DNA of 64,000 nt, from contig CAWJPL010000021.1 of the NCBI GenBank assembly GCA_963844695.1, forward strand, positions 62,001 through 126,000, read 5' to 3'. Within the stretch, counting starts at the first letter, position 1. Each line of letters opens with the position of its first letter. The notes below the pieces were generated by a model. That model saw only the letters and a program-made list of their open reading frames with translations. It searched no databases and was not told where the DNA came from. Of this stretch, positions 46,432 to 55,873 are shown one piece after another. The position numbers were made by a program, and so were the translations under genes. The stretch comes from RYN-230 sp963844695 (GTDB taxonomy: Bacteria > Actinomycetota > Actinomycetes > Streptosporangiales > Streptosporangiaceae).

Positions 46432-46884
46432 GACACTCCGGCCCTCGCGTCACCGGCACGACCGGCCGAGATGAGCCGTGCCCGGTTCTGCGGTCTAGTT
46501 GTCGGCGGGATTGGGTGGTGTCCTCAGCTTGAGGTAATGATAGTGCGGCAAGAGCCGACGTATCAGGTTACATATCAGCTATATCCCCAAATCTGGCTGC
46601 CACGCGTGAAGCGGCTCACCTCTCACATAACAGACAGTATGGGCACTCCCCAAGGTCCGCTAGAACCACGAACTGAAGGCAAATTATGGGCCATATGCGC
46701 GGCTGCTGGCCCATGGACGGAGCCATCGCGCTCACGATGGATAATGGCTGGACCCTCCGCAACTCACCGGATCCAGGTTCTCCCGAAGGCGGGAGCCTCC
46801 AGCCCCTCGTCCCTCCAGTCCGCCCGATCGTGCCCGGCCGGTGAGGCCCGATCGCGCGGACGGACCGCAGGCAAAAGATCAAAA

Positions 46885-46914
46885 GGGCCTGACCGCCTTC
46901 CGGCGGTCAGGCCC
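46885..46914 (-). terminator. Strong minus-strand terminator
   Basis: GGGCCTGACCGCC and GGCGGTCAGGCCC pair perfectly over 13 bp around a TTCC loop, followed on the minus strand by TTTTGATCTTTT. It is a copy of the terminator behind tRNA-fMet (59466-59496) and here probably ends transcription of the MFS gene. Confidence 0.85.
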
Positions 46915-46930
46915 CTGACCTGCAACTACT

Positions 46931-46950
46931 TAGTGGCGGGGGCAGGACTT
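46931..46950 (-). pseudogene. tRNA-fMet 3'-end remnant (about 20 nt)
   Basis: The sequence matches the last 20 nt of tRNA-fMet (59512-59531) with a few changes, in the same orientation and with the same downstream terminator. No tRNA body remains. Confidence 0.65.
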
Positions 46951-46997
46951 AAGCCACGCTCCGGCAGGAGTCTGGGTGAGCGTCTCACGGTTGCGGC

Positions 46998-48443
46998 TCA
47001 CCCGACCAGGTCAGGCTCCGCGACCCGCTGTTCGGCCTCCTCGAGCGCCCCCTTGAGGACCGCCTCCGAAGACCGGCCGAGCGCAGCCGGGATCAGCATG
47101 GCGGCCACGGCGGCCACGGCGACCCCCGCCGCGCCGGCCCACAGCGCCGGCGTCAGCCCGGCGACGAACGACGCGGCGGACCCGTAACCGCCGCGGGCCG
47201 AGAACACCGCGCCGAGCACCGCGATGCCGAACACGCCGCCCAGTTCCCGTATCGCGTTGTTCGCGCCGGAGGCGATGCCCTCCTCGCTGCGCCGCACCGA
47301 GCTGAGCACCACGTTCGCCACCGGGGCGAAGAAGAGCGACATGCCCACCCCGGAGACCACGAACGCCGGGACCAGGTCCAGATACGGCACCGTCGGGGAT
47401 GCGATAAGCGCCAGCCAGCCCAGCCCGATGGCCTGCAGGAGCAGCCCGGAGGCCAGCAGCGGCCTGCCGCCGATCCGGCCCGACAGCGCCCCGGCGATCG
47501 GCGCCACCAGCATTGGCATGCCGGTCCACGGGAGCGTCCGCAACCCCGCCTCCAGCGGGCTATAGTGCTGCACGACCTGGAGGAACTGCGCCAGCAGGAA
47601 GATCGACCCGAACATCCCGAAGTACATCAGCAGCGAAGCTGTATTGGTCATCGTGAAGCCGCGGGAGCGGAACAGCCGCATCGGCAGCATCGGATTGCGG
47701 GCGCCGCGCAGCTCCCAGGCCACGAAGGCGGCCACCAGCACCGCGCCGATCACCATCGGCGGCAGCACGGTCATGCTGGTCCAGCCGTGCGCGTTGCCCC
47801 GGACCACGCCGAGCACGATGCCGAACAAGCCCAGGCTCGCCAGTACCACTCCGGGCCAGTCCAGCCGCGTTGCGGTGCCCTTGCTCTCGGTGAGCTTGGT
47901 CCGGGCGAACGGCAGCATCGCGACGCCGATCGGCACGTTCACCCAGAAGATCCATTGCCAGGACGCGCCGTCCACGATCGCCCCGCCGACCAGCGGCCCG
48001 ACCGCGACGGCCAGCCCGCCTACCGCGCCCCAGGCGCCGAGCACCAGGCCGCGCCGCTCCGGCGGCACGGCCGCCGACAGCAAAGTCAGGGTGAGCGGGA
48101 TCAGCATCGCGGCGCCCACGCCCTGTACCGCCCGCGCGGCGACCAGCCAGCCGATGCCGGGCGCGAGCGCAGCGGCCGCCGACCCTGTGGTGAAGACCGC
48201 GAGCCCGGCGGTGAACACCCGCCGCCGCCCGAACCGCTCACCCAGCGTGGCGCCGGTGAGCAGTAGCACCGCGAACGTCAGCGTGTACGCGTTCACCGTC
48301 CACTGCAGGCCTTCCAGCCCGGCGTGCAAGTGCTCCCGGATCGACGGCAGCGCCGTGGTCACCACCAGGTTGTCCAGCGAGGCCATGAACAGCGCCGTAG
48401 ACGTCACTGCGAACGCCCAGATCATCCTGCTCTTCGAGGTCAT
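46998..48443 (-). CDS. MFS drug-efflux transporter, DHA2 (14-helix) type
   Basis: 481 aa from ATG 48443, intact, with GGGAGG 12 nt upstream. Motif A variants GERFGRRRVFTAG and the antiporter motif C-like AVGGLAVAVGPLVGGAI are present; motif D1 LDNLVVTTALPSI lies in helix 1. Members of this group expel drugs by proton antiport. The TetR gene upstream shares an operator-like motif with this promoter, so drug-inducible expression is likely. Confidence 0.93.
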   Translation of the reverse strand: MTSKSRMIWAFAVTSTALFMASLDNLVVTTALPSIREHLHAGLEGLQWTVNAYTLTFAVLLLTGATLGERFGRRRVFTAGLAVFTTGSAAAALAPGIGWLVAARAVQGVGAAMLIPLTLTLLSAAVPPERRGLVLGAWGAVGGLAVAVGPLVGGAIVDGASWQWIFWVNVPIGVAMLPFARTKLTESKGTATRLDWPGVVLASLGLFGIVLGVVRGNAHGWTSMTVLPPMVIGAVLVAAFVAWELRGARNPMLPMRLFRSRGFTMTNTASLLMYFGMFGSIFLLAQFLQVVQHYSPLEAGLRTLPWTGMPMLVAPIAGALSGRIGGRPLLASGLLLQAIGLGWLALIASPTVPYLDLVPAFVVSGVGMSLFFAPVANVVLSSVRRSEEGIASGANNAIRELGGVFGIAVLGAVFSARGGYGSAASFVAGLTPALWAGAAGVAVAAVAAMLIPAALGRSSEAVLKGALEEAEQRVAEPDLVG

Positions 48444-48460
48444 CTCCCCGCATCCTCCCT

Positions 48461-48483
48461 AAGTTGTGAGTACTCACTAACTT
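48461..48483. promoter_or_regulatory. TetR operator before the MFS gene
   Basis: AAGTTGTGAGTACTCACTAACTT spans 48461-48483; its core GTGAGTACTCAC is a perfect 12-bp palindrome and the AAGTT/AACTT ends are also inverted. A related site lies at the tetR promoter (49125). Confidence 0.75.
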
Positions 48484-48526
48484 CTGCGGGCATGCCAAGC
48501 CCGCCTTTCTCCTGGTTAATGTGCTG

Positions 48527-49117
48527 CTAGTGCTTAGGCTTCGGGCACCACGAGGTCCATCGTCCGTCGACCTCGGGCAGGTTCATCGCCGCCGCGACGT
48601 TCATCAGCATGCCGACCGCGAAGAAGTCCACCACGGTCTGGTAGGGCAGCCCGGTAATCCGCTCGATCTGCTCCCACAGCTTCCGGAATCCGGTCCGGGT
48701 AGCGTCACGAATCTCCGGGTCCTCGCAGGCCGCGTATGCCTGCATCTGCATCAGCAGCAGGATCCGGTCGTCGAGCAGCGCCTCGTACGCGTCCGCCATC
48801 GCCCTCATCGCCTCTTCGCCGGTCAGCTCACCCGCGGCCGCGGTGAACTCGTCTCGCACCCGGCGGAAGCACCGCTCGACCAGCGCCAGGAACAGCGCCT
48901 TCTTCGTGGGGAACAGGCGGAACAGGTACGGCTGGCTGATGCTGGCCCGGCGCGCGACCTCCTCGGTCGAGGTTCCCGCGTACCCGTGCGCGGCGAACGC
49001 CGCCATCGCCTCACCGAGCACTAGCTCGCGCCGCTGCTCGGCCGGCATCCGCGGCCCGCGTCCCGTAGCCCGGTCCTGGTGCTCCGTACCCGGCTCCTGC
49101 ACTGCCTGCTCCGTCAT
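48527..49117 (-). CDS. TetR-family regulator of the MFS exporter
   Basis: 196 aa from ATG 49117 (ATG 49138 possible but would start inside the promoter). Helix-turn-helix: AMAAFAAHGYAGTSTEEVAR and ISQPYLFRLFPTKKALF. C-terminal part with LLDDRILLLMQMQAYAACED. It lies upstream of, and in the same direction as, the MFS gene with an 83-bp gap. Confidence 0.92.
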   Translation of the reverse strand: MTEQAVQEPGTEHQDRATGRGPRMPAEQRRELVLGEAMAAFAAHGYAGTSTEEVARRASISQPYLFRLFPTKKALFLALVERCFRRVRDEFTAAAGELTGEEAMRAMADAYEALLDDRILLLMQMQAYAACEDPEIRDATRTGFRKLWEQIERITGLPYQTVVDFFAVGMLMNVAAAMNLPEVDGRWTSWCPKPKH

Positions 49118-49124
49118 GGCCGCT

Positions 49125-49153
49125 AAGTTAGTAATCACTCACTAGTTTGTCAA
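49125..49153 (-). promoter_or_regulatory. tetR promoter with embedded operator
   Basis: On the minus strand TTGACA (49153-49148), 17 bp, TAACTT (49130-49125). The spacer contains ACTAGTGAGTGATTAC, which matches the ACTCAC/GTGAGT core of the MFS operator, so repressor binding would block the polymerase. The transcript would be almost leaderless (start about 7 nt before ATG 49117). Confidence 0.75.
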
Positions 49154-49204
49154 GGCCTTAGACCGCGCTGGTACCGGCCATCTCCCGATCCTGGGCTGAT
49201 GCCT

Positions 49205-49285
49205 GCGCCTCACCCTGGTTGCCGTCACGTTGCGGAGACCTGTGCTTCCGGTCCGCTTCTGATGCCGTCCCGGCCAGTCCCGCCG
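49205..49285. repeat. Repeat B, left copy
   Basis: About 80 bp (CACCCTGGTTGCCGTCACGT through CTTCCGGTCCGCTTCTGATG) recur at 59330-59403 with few changes, the very block missing from the left copy of repeat A. The rest of 49139-49507 holds no gene I can support. Confidence 0.75.
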
Positions 49286-49507
49286 GCCTGGCATCTGCGA
49301 TGTGGCGGCCAGTGCGCTCTCCAAGAGCAGAAGGTTTCGAACATTTGACCCGCGCACCTCGCGTTGGAGGGCCGCCCCCGCCGGGGCTCTGGGTGCGGTT
49401 CCTGAGGGCGAGCGCCACCAGGAACTCGCTCGGCGCGCTCGCGCAGATGGTGATGGAAGAATGAGGGGGTTATTCGCCTGCAGTGCGGCGGCAGGACGGG
49501 GGCTCGC

Positions 49508-49888
49508 ATGACACCGTCGTATGTCAAGGTCACAGACCTTCGCGTCGGGCTTCCGGTCGAGTATCTAGGCAAGTCCGACCCGGTCCCTGTGCTGGACGAG
49601 AAACTGCTGGCGATCGGCATGGTCCTGTACTCGGGCCACCCGGGACGGATCTGGAGCACCCTCGTTCAGCATGTCCAGGTAACCTGGGCCGGCCTGGAAG
49701 ACGAACCGGCCACCTACGCGGTCGGGTTCAGCGTTCCCGACGACGACGAGACCCGCTACCCAGCCCTCGGGCTCCTCGCCGAGGACGAGTTCAGCCGCAG
49801 GGAACGCGCCCTCCAGGACCGCCTCGTAAGCGGAGAAAGCCTGTCCGGCTGGGTTCCACCATGGTCCCGCGGCGACTCACCGCCATGA
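49508..49888 (+). CDS. Hypothetical 126-aa protein
   Basis: ATG 49508. The sequence (MTPSYVKVTDLRVGLPVEYL, VQVTWAGLEDEPATYAVGFS) looks like a natural small alpha/beta protein with balanced composition, but I recognise no family. Ribosome site weak (CGGGGG). No partner nearby. Confidence 0.5.
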   Translation: MTPSYVKVTDLRVGLPVEYLGKSDPVPVLDEKLLAIGMVLYSGHPGRIWSTLVQHVQVTWAGLEDEPATYAVGFSVPDDDETRYPALGLLAEDEFSRRERALQDRLVSGESLSGWVPPWSRGDSPP

Positions 49889-50132
49889 TCAGCGCGGCCT
49901 GAGCGTGGGGGTAGGTCATAGGTATTCCCTTTTGCGCATCCGCAAGGGACCCTTCATGATCTTCGGCTCGGACGCGACCCGGGGGCAGGCCTACCGCCGT
50001 GATCTACCGGGCTTCGCCCGGCCCGGTTTCGCCGCGACCAATTGCATCCCCGGTGCCCTACCTGGACGCCGGATCATGCCGATGTGAGTGACTGCCGGCC
50101 GGTGAGTTTTGGAAGCGACGCCCGGTCCTCAT

Positions 50133-51141
50133 TCAGCTGGCCAGCAGCACTTCCAGGCGCTCGGCTATCGGCCATGCGCCATCGGAGCTGTTGGAAATTA
50201 CGGTGCGGGTGATAGTTGTGGCAGGGTCGTGCACACTGCGGAAGGAGACACCAGCGTCGTACCCTTCCAGGATGACGGTATCGTCGTGTCTTCCCAGCCA
50301 GAAACCGAGACCGTAGCGTTCCGGCTCCGTTGGGACGTCGCTGCGGGGACGCACCATTTCGGCCACCCAGCGGCCCGGCACGATCTTCCCGGTGAACAGC
50401 GATGGCCAGAATGCATTGATGTCAGCGACGGTGGAGTAGATGCCGCCGTCACCGCTGCCCCGTACCGGCAGGTGGAACACGTTCGTCCGCGACCTGCCTG
50501 CGAGAGGCAGGTAGCCCAGCGCGGTACCGGACGGGAGTTCGTCGGACCGCAGGAACCCGGTGTCTGTCATCCCGGCCGGCCTGCATACGCGTTCGGCCAC
50601 GAGCTGTGGGAGAGCAACACCGCTCACCCGCTCGGCGATCAGCGCGAGCACGACGTAGCCGCTGTTGCAGTAACAGAACCGCTCGCCGGGGGGGAACTTG
50701 GCCGGGTGGCCGCCGAGCACCGCCAGGTACTGCTCGGTTGTCGCTAGCTCGTGCGGCGGCACAGTCAGTACATAGTCGGTGACCTCGTGGCCGGCCCCTT
50801 CGTCGAGGTAGTCACCAATGCCTGACCGGTGCGCCAGCAGATGCTCGATCGTGACGTCATCGCCGATCAGCGGCAGATCTGTGCCCAGCACCGAACGCGC
50901 AGTCGTGGACATGTCCAGCGCGTGGTCATCAATCAAGCTGACCACTGTGAGGGCAGTGAGCCCTTTCGTGCCGCTGGCGATCGCGAACCGGGTAGCGACC
51001 GTATTCGGCAGCTGATGAGCGCAGGTCCGCGAAACCAAAAGCCTGAGCGAATACCATCTCACCGCCGCGGTCCACCGAGACGACACCCGCGAAACCGTGC
51101 TGATCAGCAACCAGGCCGATCGCTTCTGACCAGGGCAGCAT
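50133..51141 (-). CDS. Serine beta-lactamase-like hydrolase (class C fold), one frameshift
   Basis: ATG 51141 reads MLPWSEAIGLVADQHGFAGV then MVFAQAFGFADL; near 51022 the frame changes and continues AHQLPNTVATRFAIASGTKG. SxxK is SGTK, YxN is YCNSGYV, and the third box may be near LGRHDDT. About 335 aa when joined. Such proteins are mostly esterases or peptidases rather than resistance enzymes. No signal peptide, so cytosolic. Confidence 0.8.
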
Positions 51142-51382
51142 CCGGGGAGCCTACAGTCATGCCATTCTCCATAGCCAGGAAGTGCCCAGCCCCGCGGGTC
51201 CGCAACGCCCCGGGTCCAGGCCTTCAGCCGGCCGTCCTGCCCGATCAAGAAACACTGAGCGCGCGGCCCAACGTCCGGTTATGCCGCCGAGTGCGCAGGG
51301 TCAGCGGGGACGCGGCTGAGGGCTTGGGGTGAGGTGGCATGGCCACAGTCTGCCGGGCGGGCGCGAGTGAGCCGCCGGTGCG

Positions 51383-51824
51383 TCATTCGGCGATGGGCTC
51401 CCAGATCAGCTCGGCGACGTCGAGGACCAGATCCGGTCCGGCTTGACCAGGCTCGCTAGCGTCGCGAACCTCACCTGCACACACGCAGACCACGTCGTTG
51501 AGCCGGCGGTATGGCTCGCGGTCGGCCGTGTGAAACAACGCGCCTACGATCTGGCGGCGCCCCGGGGGGAGGCGCGCCCATACCCGTGCCACTCAACCAT
51601 GATCGTGGCTCCGTCGTCGGCCTCAATGACGGCCCGGAAGTCGGGGCGGAAGGGCCCATCCGTGCCCTCCTTCCGGGGGAAGTTGGCTCCGCGGAAACGG
51701 CCGGTTACCGCGCCCTCACAGCGCCCCTCAGCGATAAAGAACATCTGCTGCCAGCCGCCGCGAGGCCGACCACCCAGCTCTCCGGATAGGTGAAGCGGAT
51801 GCGATACAGCGGCTCAAGCCTCAT
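51383..51824 (-). CDS. DUF3237-family protein, two frameshifts
   Basis: ATG 51824 starts MRLEPLYRIRFTYPESWVVG; after a shift the frame continues WQQMFFIAEGRCEGAVTGRF, then DFRAVIEADDGATIMVEWHG; a second break occurs in the C6/G4 run near 51568, followed by RRQIVGALFHTADREPYRRL and the stop at 51383. The pattern matches DUF3237 proteins (about 145 aa), small beta-barrel proteins of unknown function. Confidence 0.65.
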
Positions 51825-51957
51825 CAGCAACTCCCGCGAAAGTGCTCAGCCCGGTCCTGATGGCTGACCGGCGATGCCCAGCTGAACGCGCCGCGCCATA
51901 CCTGCACGACCCTGCTTCTCCGCGCCGACCGACCCGGAGGTAGGCGTCCACTCACGG

Positions 51958-52668
51958 TCACACGATCCGGAGTACGGCGACGACCTTGCCCATGATCTTT
52001 GCTCCGCCTCCGGGGATCGGTGCGTAGGCCGGGTTATGCGGCATCAGCCAGTACTGGCCGTCTGTGGACTGCTGGAATGTCTTGACCGTGGCCTCGGGCT
52101 CGATGCCCTCGATCAGCGCCGCGACGATATCGCCGCTGGCGACGTCTTCCTGCTGGCGGACGACCACGAGGTCACCGTCGGTGATGCCTGCGTTCGTCAT
52201 GGAGTCGCCCGCCACCCTGAGCATGAACAGGGTTCCGTGGCCGACGATCTTCCGTGGCAGCAGGAATTCGTCTTCGACCTTCTCTTCGGCGATGACGGGT
52301 ACGCCTGCGGCGATCCGCCCGACCAGTGGCACCTTGACCGGGTCATCGGGGTCAGTGGCAGCCAGGGTGGCCTCGGCCGTAATGGCAGCCGGTGCGGTAC
52401 CCGGCTGGCTCACGCCATTACCTGGCATCTCGACGGCCGTACGCGACTGGCCGGCGTTACGGGTGAGATAGCCCATCTTCTCCAGGGCCGACAAGTGGTA
52501 CGAGACGGACGACGCGCTGGCGAGGCCAACCGCCTGGGCGATCTCGCGCAGGGACGGTGGGAACCGCCGGTTCACCGCTGACTCGCGGATGACCTGCAGG
52601 ATGCTCTCCTGCCGACGGGTAAGCGGCTGACGCTGAACTGGCGGCTCTGGCAGGTCCTCGCTAGTCAC
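51958..52668 (-). CDS. lexA: LexA repressor
   Basis: 236 aa from GTG 52668 with GGAGG 7 nt upstream (ATG 52707 is upstream in frame). The winged helix is LTRRQESILQVIRESAVNRR, LREIAQAVGLASASSVSYHL. Self-cleavage parts: Ala-Gly in GRIAAGVPV, Ser in VAGDSMTNAGI, Lys in ATVKTFQQ. LexA represses SOS genes until RecA filaments trigger cleavage. I see no clear GAAC-N4-GTTC box upstream within the window. Confidence 0.95.
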   Translation of the reverse strand: MTSEDLPEPPVQRQPLTRRQESILQVIRESAVNRRFPPSLREIAQAVGLASASSVSYHLSALEKMGYLTRNAGQSRTAVEMPGNGVSQPGTAPAAITAEATLAATDPDDPVKVPLVGRIAAGVPVIAEEKVEDEFLLPRKIVGHGTLFMLRVAGDSMTNAGITDGDLVVVRQQEDVASGDIVAALIEGIEPEATVKTFQQSTDGQYWLMPHNPAYAPIPGGGAKIMGKVVAVLRIV

Positions 52669-52892
52669 GATCAGGCCTCCGCCTCTGCCGGCTGCCGATT
52701 TCGGCACGGCCGCTTATCACGTCTCTAACAGAGGCTCTATCAGTCTTGGCAGGGGAGCAAGCCCGCGGGACTGTGCGGACGGTCTGGGCAGTTGCCGTGG
52801 CTTTGGCGGCGATCGCGGGCACCGTCCGGGACTGTGCTCCGTGCTGGAGCAGGTGACCATGTCGATCGAAGGCCCGGCGCCCCGCTCGCCCC

Positions 52893-53495
52893 TTATAGGA
52901 CGGGCGTTGTCTGTGGGTCGCGTCCTGTGAAGGCAGCGAGGCGTTCCCAGTCGTCAGCACCGGGAGCTGGGCAGACCTCCGCCCCGAACGGGGTTCCAGG
53001 CCCGGCCATGTCGCGGTACTGAGGTTTGATCATGGCCCGTGCCCCCTCGAGCGCCGGCACGGCGAGGGAAGGGTCCAGCTTGCCGGTCTGCCCGGTGGCC
53101 CTGGCCAGGTCCCAGGCGTGTGCGGCCAGCTCTGCCAGGTACATGTCCACCAGGGTGGCCCCCGTGTACTCCTCGCCCCACGGCATTGTGTACCTCAGCG
53201 ACAAGCTGGAATCCCCGCCCCATGCTTGTGCCGCCTGTTGCGCAGCGCTGCGTAGCTGACCGGGCGCGTCGGACAGCTCCACGTGAGGGGACTCGTCTCC
53301 GGGCGGGGGTGCCTGCCCGCGGCCCAGAGCGGCCGCCCGGTGGCCCGCCTCGACGAGATGGTCGATCAGCCCGGCCACGTCGTACCCGGGACACGGTGTC
53401 GGGTGGCCGAGCTCGCCAGCAACTATTCCTGACACGATCACCGCAGCGTTCTCGTAAGAATCCAGCAACGTGCCCCGGCGGTCAGACTCGGCCAT
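52893..53495 (-). CDS. TIGR03086-type DinB/maleylpyruvate-isomerase-like protein
   Basis: 200 aa from ATG 53495 with GAGGGGGA upstream, intact. TPCPGYDVAGLIDHLVEAGH is the first metal-ligand helix; VDMYLAELAAHAWDLARATG supplies further His; the end GAEVCPAPGADDWERLAAFTGRDP is characteristic. Mycothiol-dependent enzymes share this fold; exact role unknown. Confidence 0.88.
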   Translation of the reverse strand: MAESDRRGTLLDSYENAAVIVSGIVAGELGHPTPCPGYDVAGLIDHLVEAGHRAAALGRGQAPPPGDESPHVELSDAPGQLRSAAQQAAQAWGGDSSLSLRYTMPWGEEYTGATLVDMYLAELAAHAWDLARATGQTGKLDPSLAVPALEGARAMIKPQYRDMAGPGTPFGAEVCPAPGADDWERLAAFTGRDPQTTPVL

Positions 53496-53818
53496 GCGGT
53501 CCCCCTCGAGTGACAGGCTAGCCACGCCAGTCGGCGGTTCGCGAGCGCACCGAAGGACGACTATCTCACCACCCGCACGGACGCGAAAATCGGCGATATG
53601 CCTTGACCGGCGGATTTCTGATCTCCCTGACCCCTCGATCAGACAAGCCACGCCACGGCCGGACCCGCGTTGGAGAGGCGGGCTCGGTCTGCCTTGACCG
53701 CGGCCCCAAGCGGCGAGCCTTCAGCGGTGAAGAAAAATACCTGCGGGTTGCGCTCAGTCTCGGGTCGGACTGGCGGGTTTATACAGATGAGGGCGAGGCC
53801 GGGCTTTAGGAGGTGCGC

Positions 53819-54373
53819 ATGGACTGGGCCAGCGATGCGGCATCGAAGCGCCAGTTCGAGGGCTTCGCCGCCGAGGCGTCAGACTCGCTGCTGCGTACCG
53901 GCTACCTGATGACCGGGGACGTCAGGGATGCCGAGGACCTGGTCCAGGAGACGTTCTTGCGGGTGGCACGGCGGTGGAACCGGGTGCGGTCGATGGATCG
54001 TCCGACCGCCTATGCCCGCCGTATCTTGATCAATCTCGTGCTTGATGATGCTGGTCGCCGGTCCCGGCAGCAGGCGGAACTGGGGTCGCAGGACGCCGGT
54101 ATCGACGCCGCCGATGAGAGCGCGACGCAGGCGCTGCGGGAGGTTGATGACCTCGCGGAGTTCCGCTGGGCGCTGGCTCAGCTGCCTGCGCGGCAGCGTG
54201 CCGTGCTGGTCCTGCGCTACTGGGAGGACCTGCCCGTCGCCGAGGTCGCGAACGTCCTCGGCTGCTCCGCAGCGACGGTCACCAGCACCGCATCCCGCGC
54301 CGCAGCTCGGCTGGCTCAGGCGCTTAACCGCAGCGGGCTGCCTTCCACCGGACCCACCACCCGGCCATCATGA
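53819..54373 (+). CDS. SigE-family RNA polymerase sigma factor
   Basis: 184 aa from ATG 53819, with AGGAGG 5 nt upstream. Region 2: FEGFAAEASDSLLRTGYLMT, AEDLVQETFLRVARRW. Region 4: LPARQRAVLVLRYWEDLPVAE, GCSAATVTSTASRAAARL. The following gene, 13 nt downstream, encodes a membrane protein likely to control it. Confidence 0.93.
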   Translation: MDWASDAASKRQFEGFAAEASDSLLRTGYLMTGDVRDAEDLVQETFLRVARRWNRVRSMDRPTAYARRILINLVLDDAGRRSRQQAELGSQDAGIDAADESATQALREVDDLAEFRWALAQLPARQRAVLVLRYWEDLPVAEVANVLGCSAATVTSTASRAAARLAQALNRSGLPSTGPTTRPS

Positions 54374-54386
54374 AAGGAACCATCTG

Positions 54387-55337
54387 ATGCCTACCGACGA
54401 ACTTGAGAGTCAGCTGCGCAGTGGTCTCGCCAGAGTTGCCGCCGATTTCGAGAATCTGGACCAGGCCCGCCAGCGGCTGCTTCAGCGCAATTACCATCCC
54501 CGCCGGGGGAACCGCCGGCTAGCTGCAGGCATCACGGCCAGCGCCGCCCTCGTCGTAGGGCTGGCCGCGGTAATCGCGGCGGTGGCCCATGGACCTGCCA
54601 CCAAGGCCTCGCCCATCGCGGCGCCCGCGCTGCGCGCCCGCCTGCTCGCGGCGATCGACAACGCCAGCGGTGACATCCTGTACACGCCTGCCCCGGGCCA
54701 GCCGCTGGGCGACGGGCAGTATCCAGCATTTCCCCGGCCTGGCCAGGAGGTCCATGTCCGGATCGGTCCGGCCGCCGGGTCGGACGGGAAGGTGTACAAA
54801 GACGGAGAGTATTCCTTCACGATGCCCTCCGAGACCGCCCAGCGCAACTACATCAACCACTACACCGCCAACCTCGACCAGGGCGGGCTGCACCTTTCCG
54901 GGACGGTCATGGTGGTGAATCACTTCAGGCACATCTGGGGCGAGTGGCATTCGAAGTTCATCCTCGGGTTTACCCTCGACGCGGCCGCCATCCGCGCCGA
55001 GATCGCCAACGGCCAGTTCGTGGTGGTCGGGTCGACTGAGCTGCACGGACAGAGGGCTGTCGAGCTGAAGATCAACGTGCCGCCTGCCGACGAAGCCCCG
55101 CCCCATGTGACAGCGGAGCGGATGTGGGTGAACGCCACGACCTACCTGCCGATGCGGGAATCCACGCGCTGGTCCAACGGCCAGCAGAGCGTTGCCGATT
55201 ACGTCTTCTTCCCGCCCACGCCCGAGAATCTGGCGAAGCTGCGCCCGGTCATCCCGGCGGGCTACACCCGGGCGGGCCGCACCCAGGTGACCGGCCCGAA
55301 ACCGCACATCTGCAGATCAACGTGCCCCCCGAAATAG
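54387..55337 (+). CDS. Membrane protein paired with sigma (anti-sigma-like)
   Basis: 316 aa from ATG 54387 with GAAAGGAA upstream. N-terminal cytoplasmic segment ESQLRSGLARVAADFENLDQ, one helix (LAAGITASAALVVGLAAVIA), and an external domain related to CU044_5270-type proteins (NQFH-free; MWVNATTYLPMRESTRWSNG is the typical lipoprotein-carrier-like strand). Together with the sigma gene it forms a likely envelope-stress switch; direct inhibition is inferred. Confidence 0.75.
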   Translation: MPTDELESQLRSGLARVAADFENLDQARQRLLQRNYHPRRGNRRLAAGITASAALVVGLAAVIAAVAHGPATKASPIAAPALRARLLAAIDNASGDILYTPAPGQPLGDGQYPAFPRPGQEVHVRIGPAAGSDGKVYKDGEYSFTMPSETAQRNYINHYTANLDQGGLHLSGTVMVVNHFRHIWGEWHSKFILGFTLDAAAIRAEIANGQFVVVGSTELHGQRAVELKINVPPADEAPPHVTAERMWVNATTYLPMRESTRWSNGQQSVADYVFFPPTPENLAKLRPVIPAGYTRAGRTQVTGPKPHICRSTCPPK

Positions 55338-55657
55338 AAGACGAAGAACTAGCCGATTCCGCGGCAGTCAAACGCCCGGTGGCCGGACCGCTCAGGCGGC
55401 CCTGCCACCGGGCGCGAAACTATCGGCCCGCGCAGCCCCAGGGGCGCCAATCGTGCCACCATCAATCCGTCACGCTGATCTGGTGGCCTGGCCGCCAGGT
55501 AGCGAAGCGCTCGCGGATCGAATCTCGGTGGTTCGCTCGCCTCAGTCCCGATCAGGAGCCAGGAGACAGCCGTAGCGATTCCGGCTGACCAAGTTTCCGT
55601 CACAACGGACATGCAGAAGGCCTCTCCCATGATCGGAAGAGGCCTCTACCTGCTATT

Positions 55658-55702
55658 TGGTAGCGGGGGCAGGACTTGAACCTGCGACCTCTGGGTTATG
55701 AG
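55658..55702 (-). pseudogene. tRNA-fMet 3'-half remnant (45 nt)
   Basis: Identical to the 3' half of tRNA-fMet (59512-59556) except for one base: CCA end, acceptor 3' strand, T arm, and anticodon arm down to CAT, then divergence. Downstream on the minus strand is a hairpin AGGCCTCT/AGAGGCCT (55618-55645) different from the tRNA's own terminator. The rest of 55338-55873 has no gene that I can support. Confidence 0.85.
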
Positions 55703-55873
55703 GACAGACGTCAGTGTTCAACACGGCGCGGCATCGTCCGGGCAGTAAACAGCATCGATGACGGCTCTGTCTTCTGACGATCGGGTGAGCATGGCCGCGC
55801 ATGCCCCCGCTTCTGAGCGGTGTGTCGCTGCCCGCGCAAGCATCGGTGGCCCCTTCGGGGTTAGCCTGAGCCC

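Larger units (their letters stand above)
46693..46950. repeat. Direct repeat A, left copy
   Basis: This stretch matches 59209-59530 in the same orientation: shared blocks include GCGGCTGCTGGCCCATGGAC, GGAGCCATCGCGCTCACGA, CGCAACTCACCGGATCC, CGATCGTGCCCGGCCGGTGA, the terminator hairpin and the 3' end of a tRNA. The right copy has an extra 75 bp in the middle. The two copies bound a 12.5-kb segment. Confidence 0.85.

Noticed and set aside
49917..49960. CCCTTTTGCG/CGCAAGGG hairpin as an attenuator
   Set aside because: Stem has a bulge, no following gene is supported and no U-run is present.
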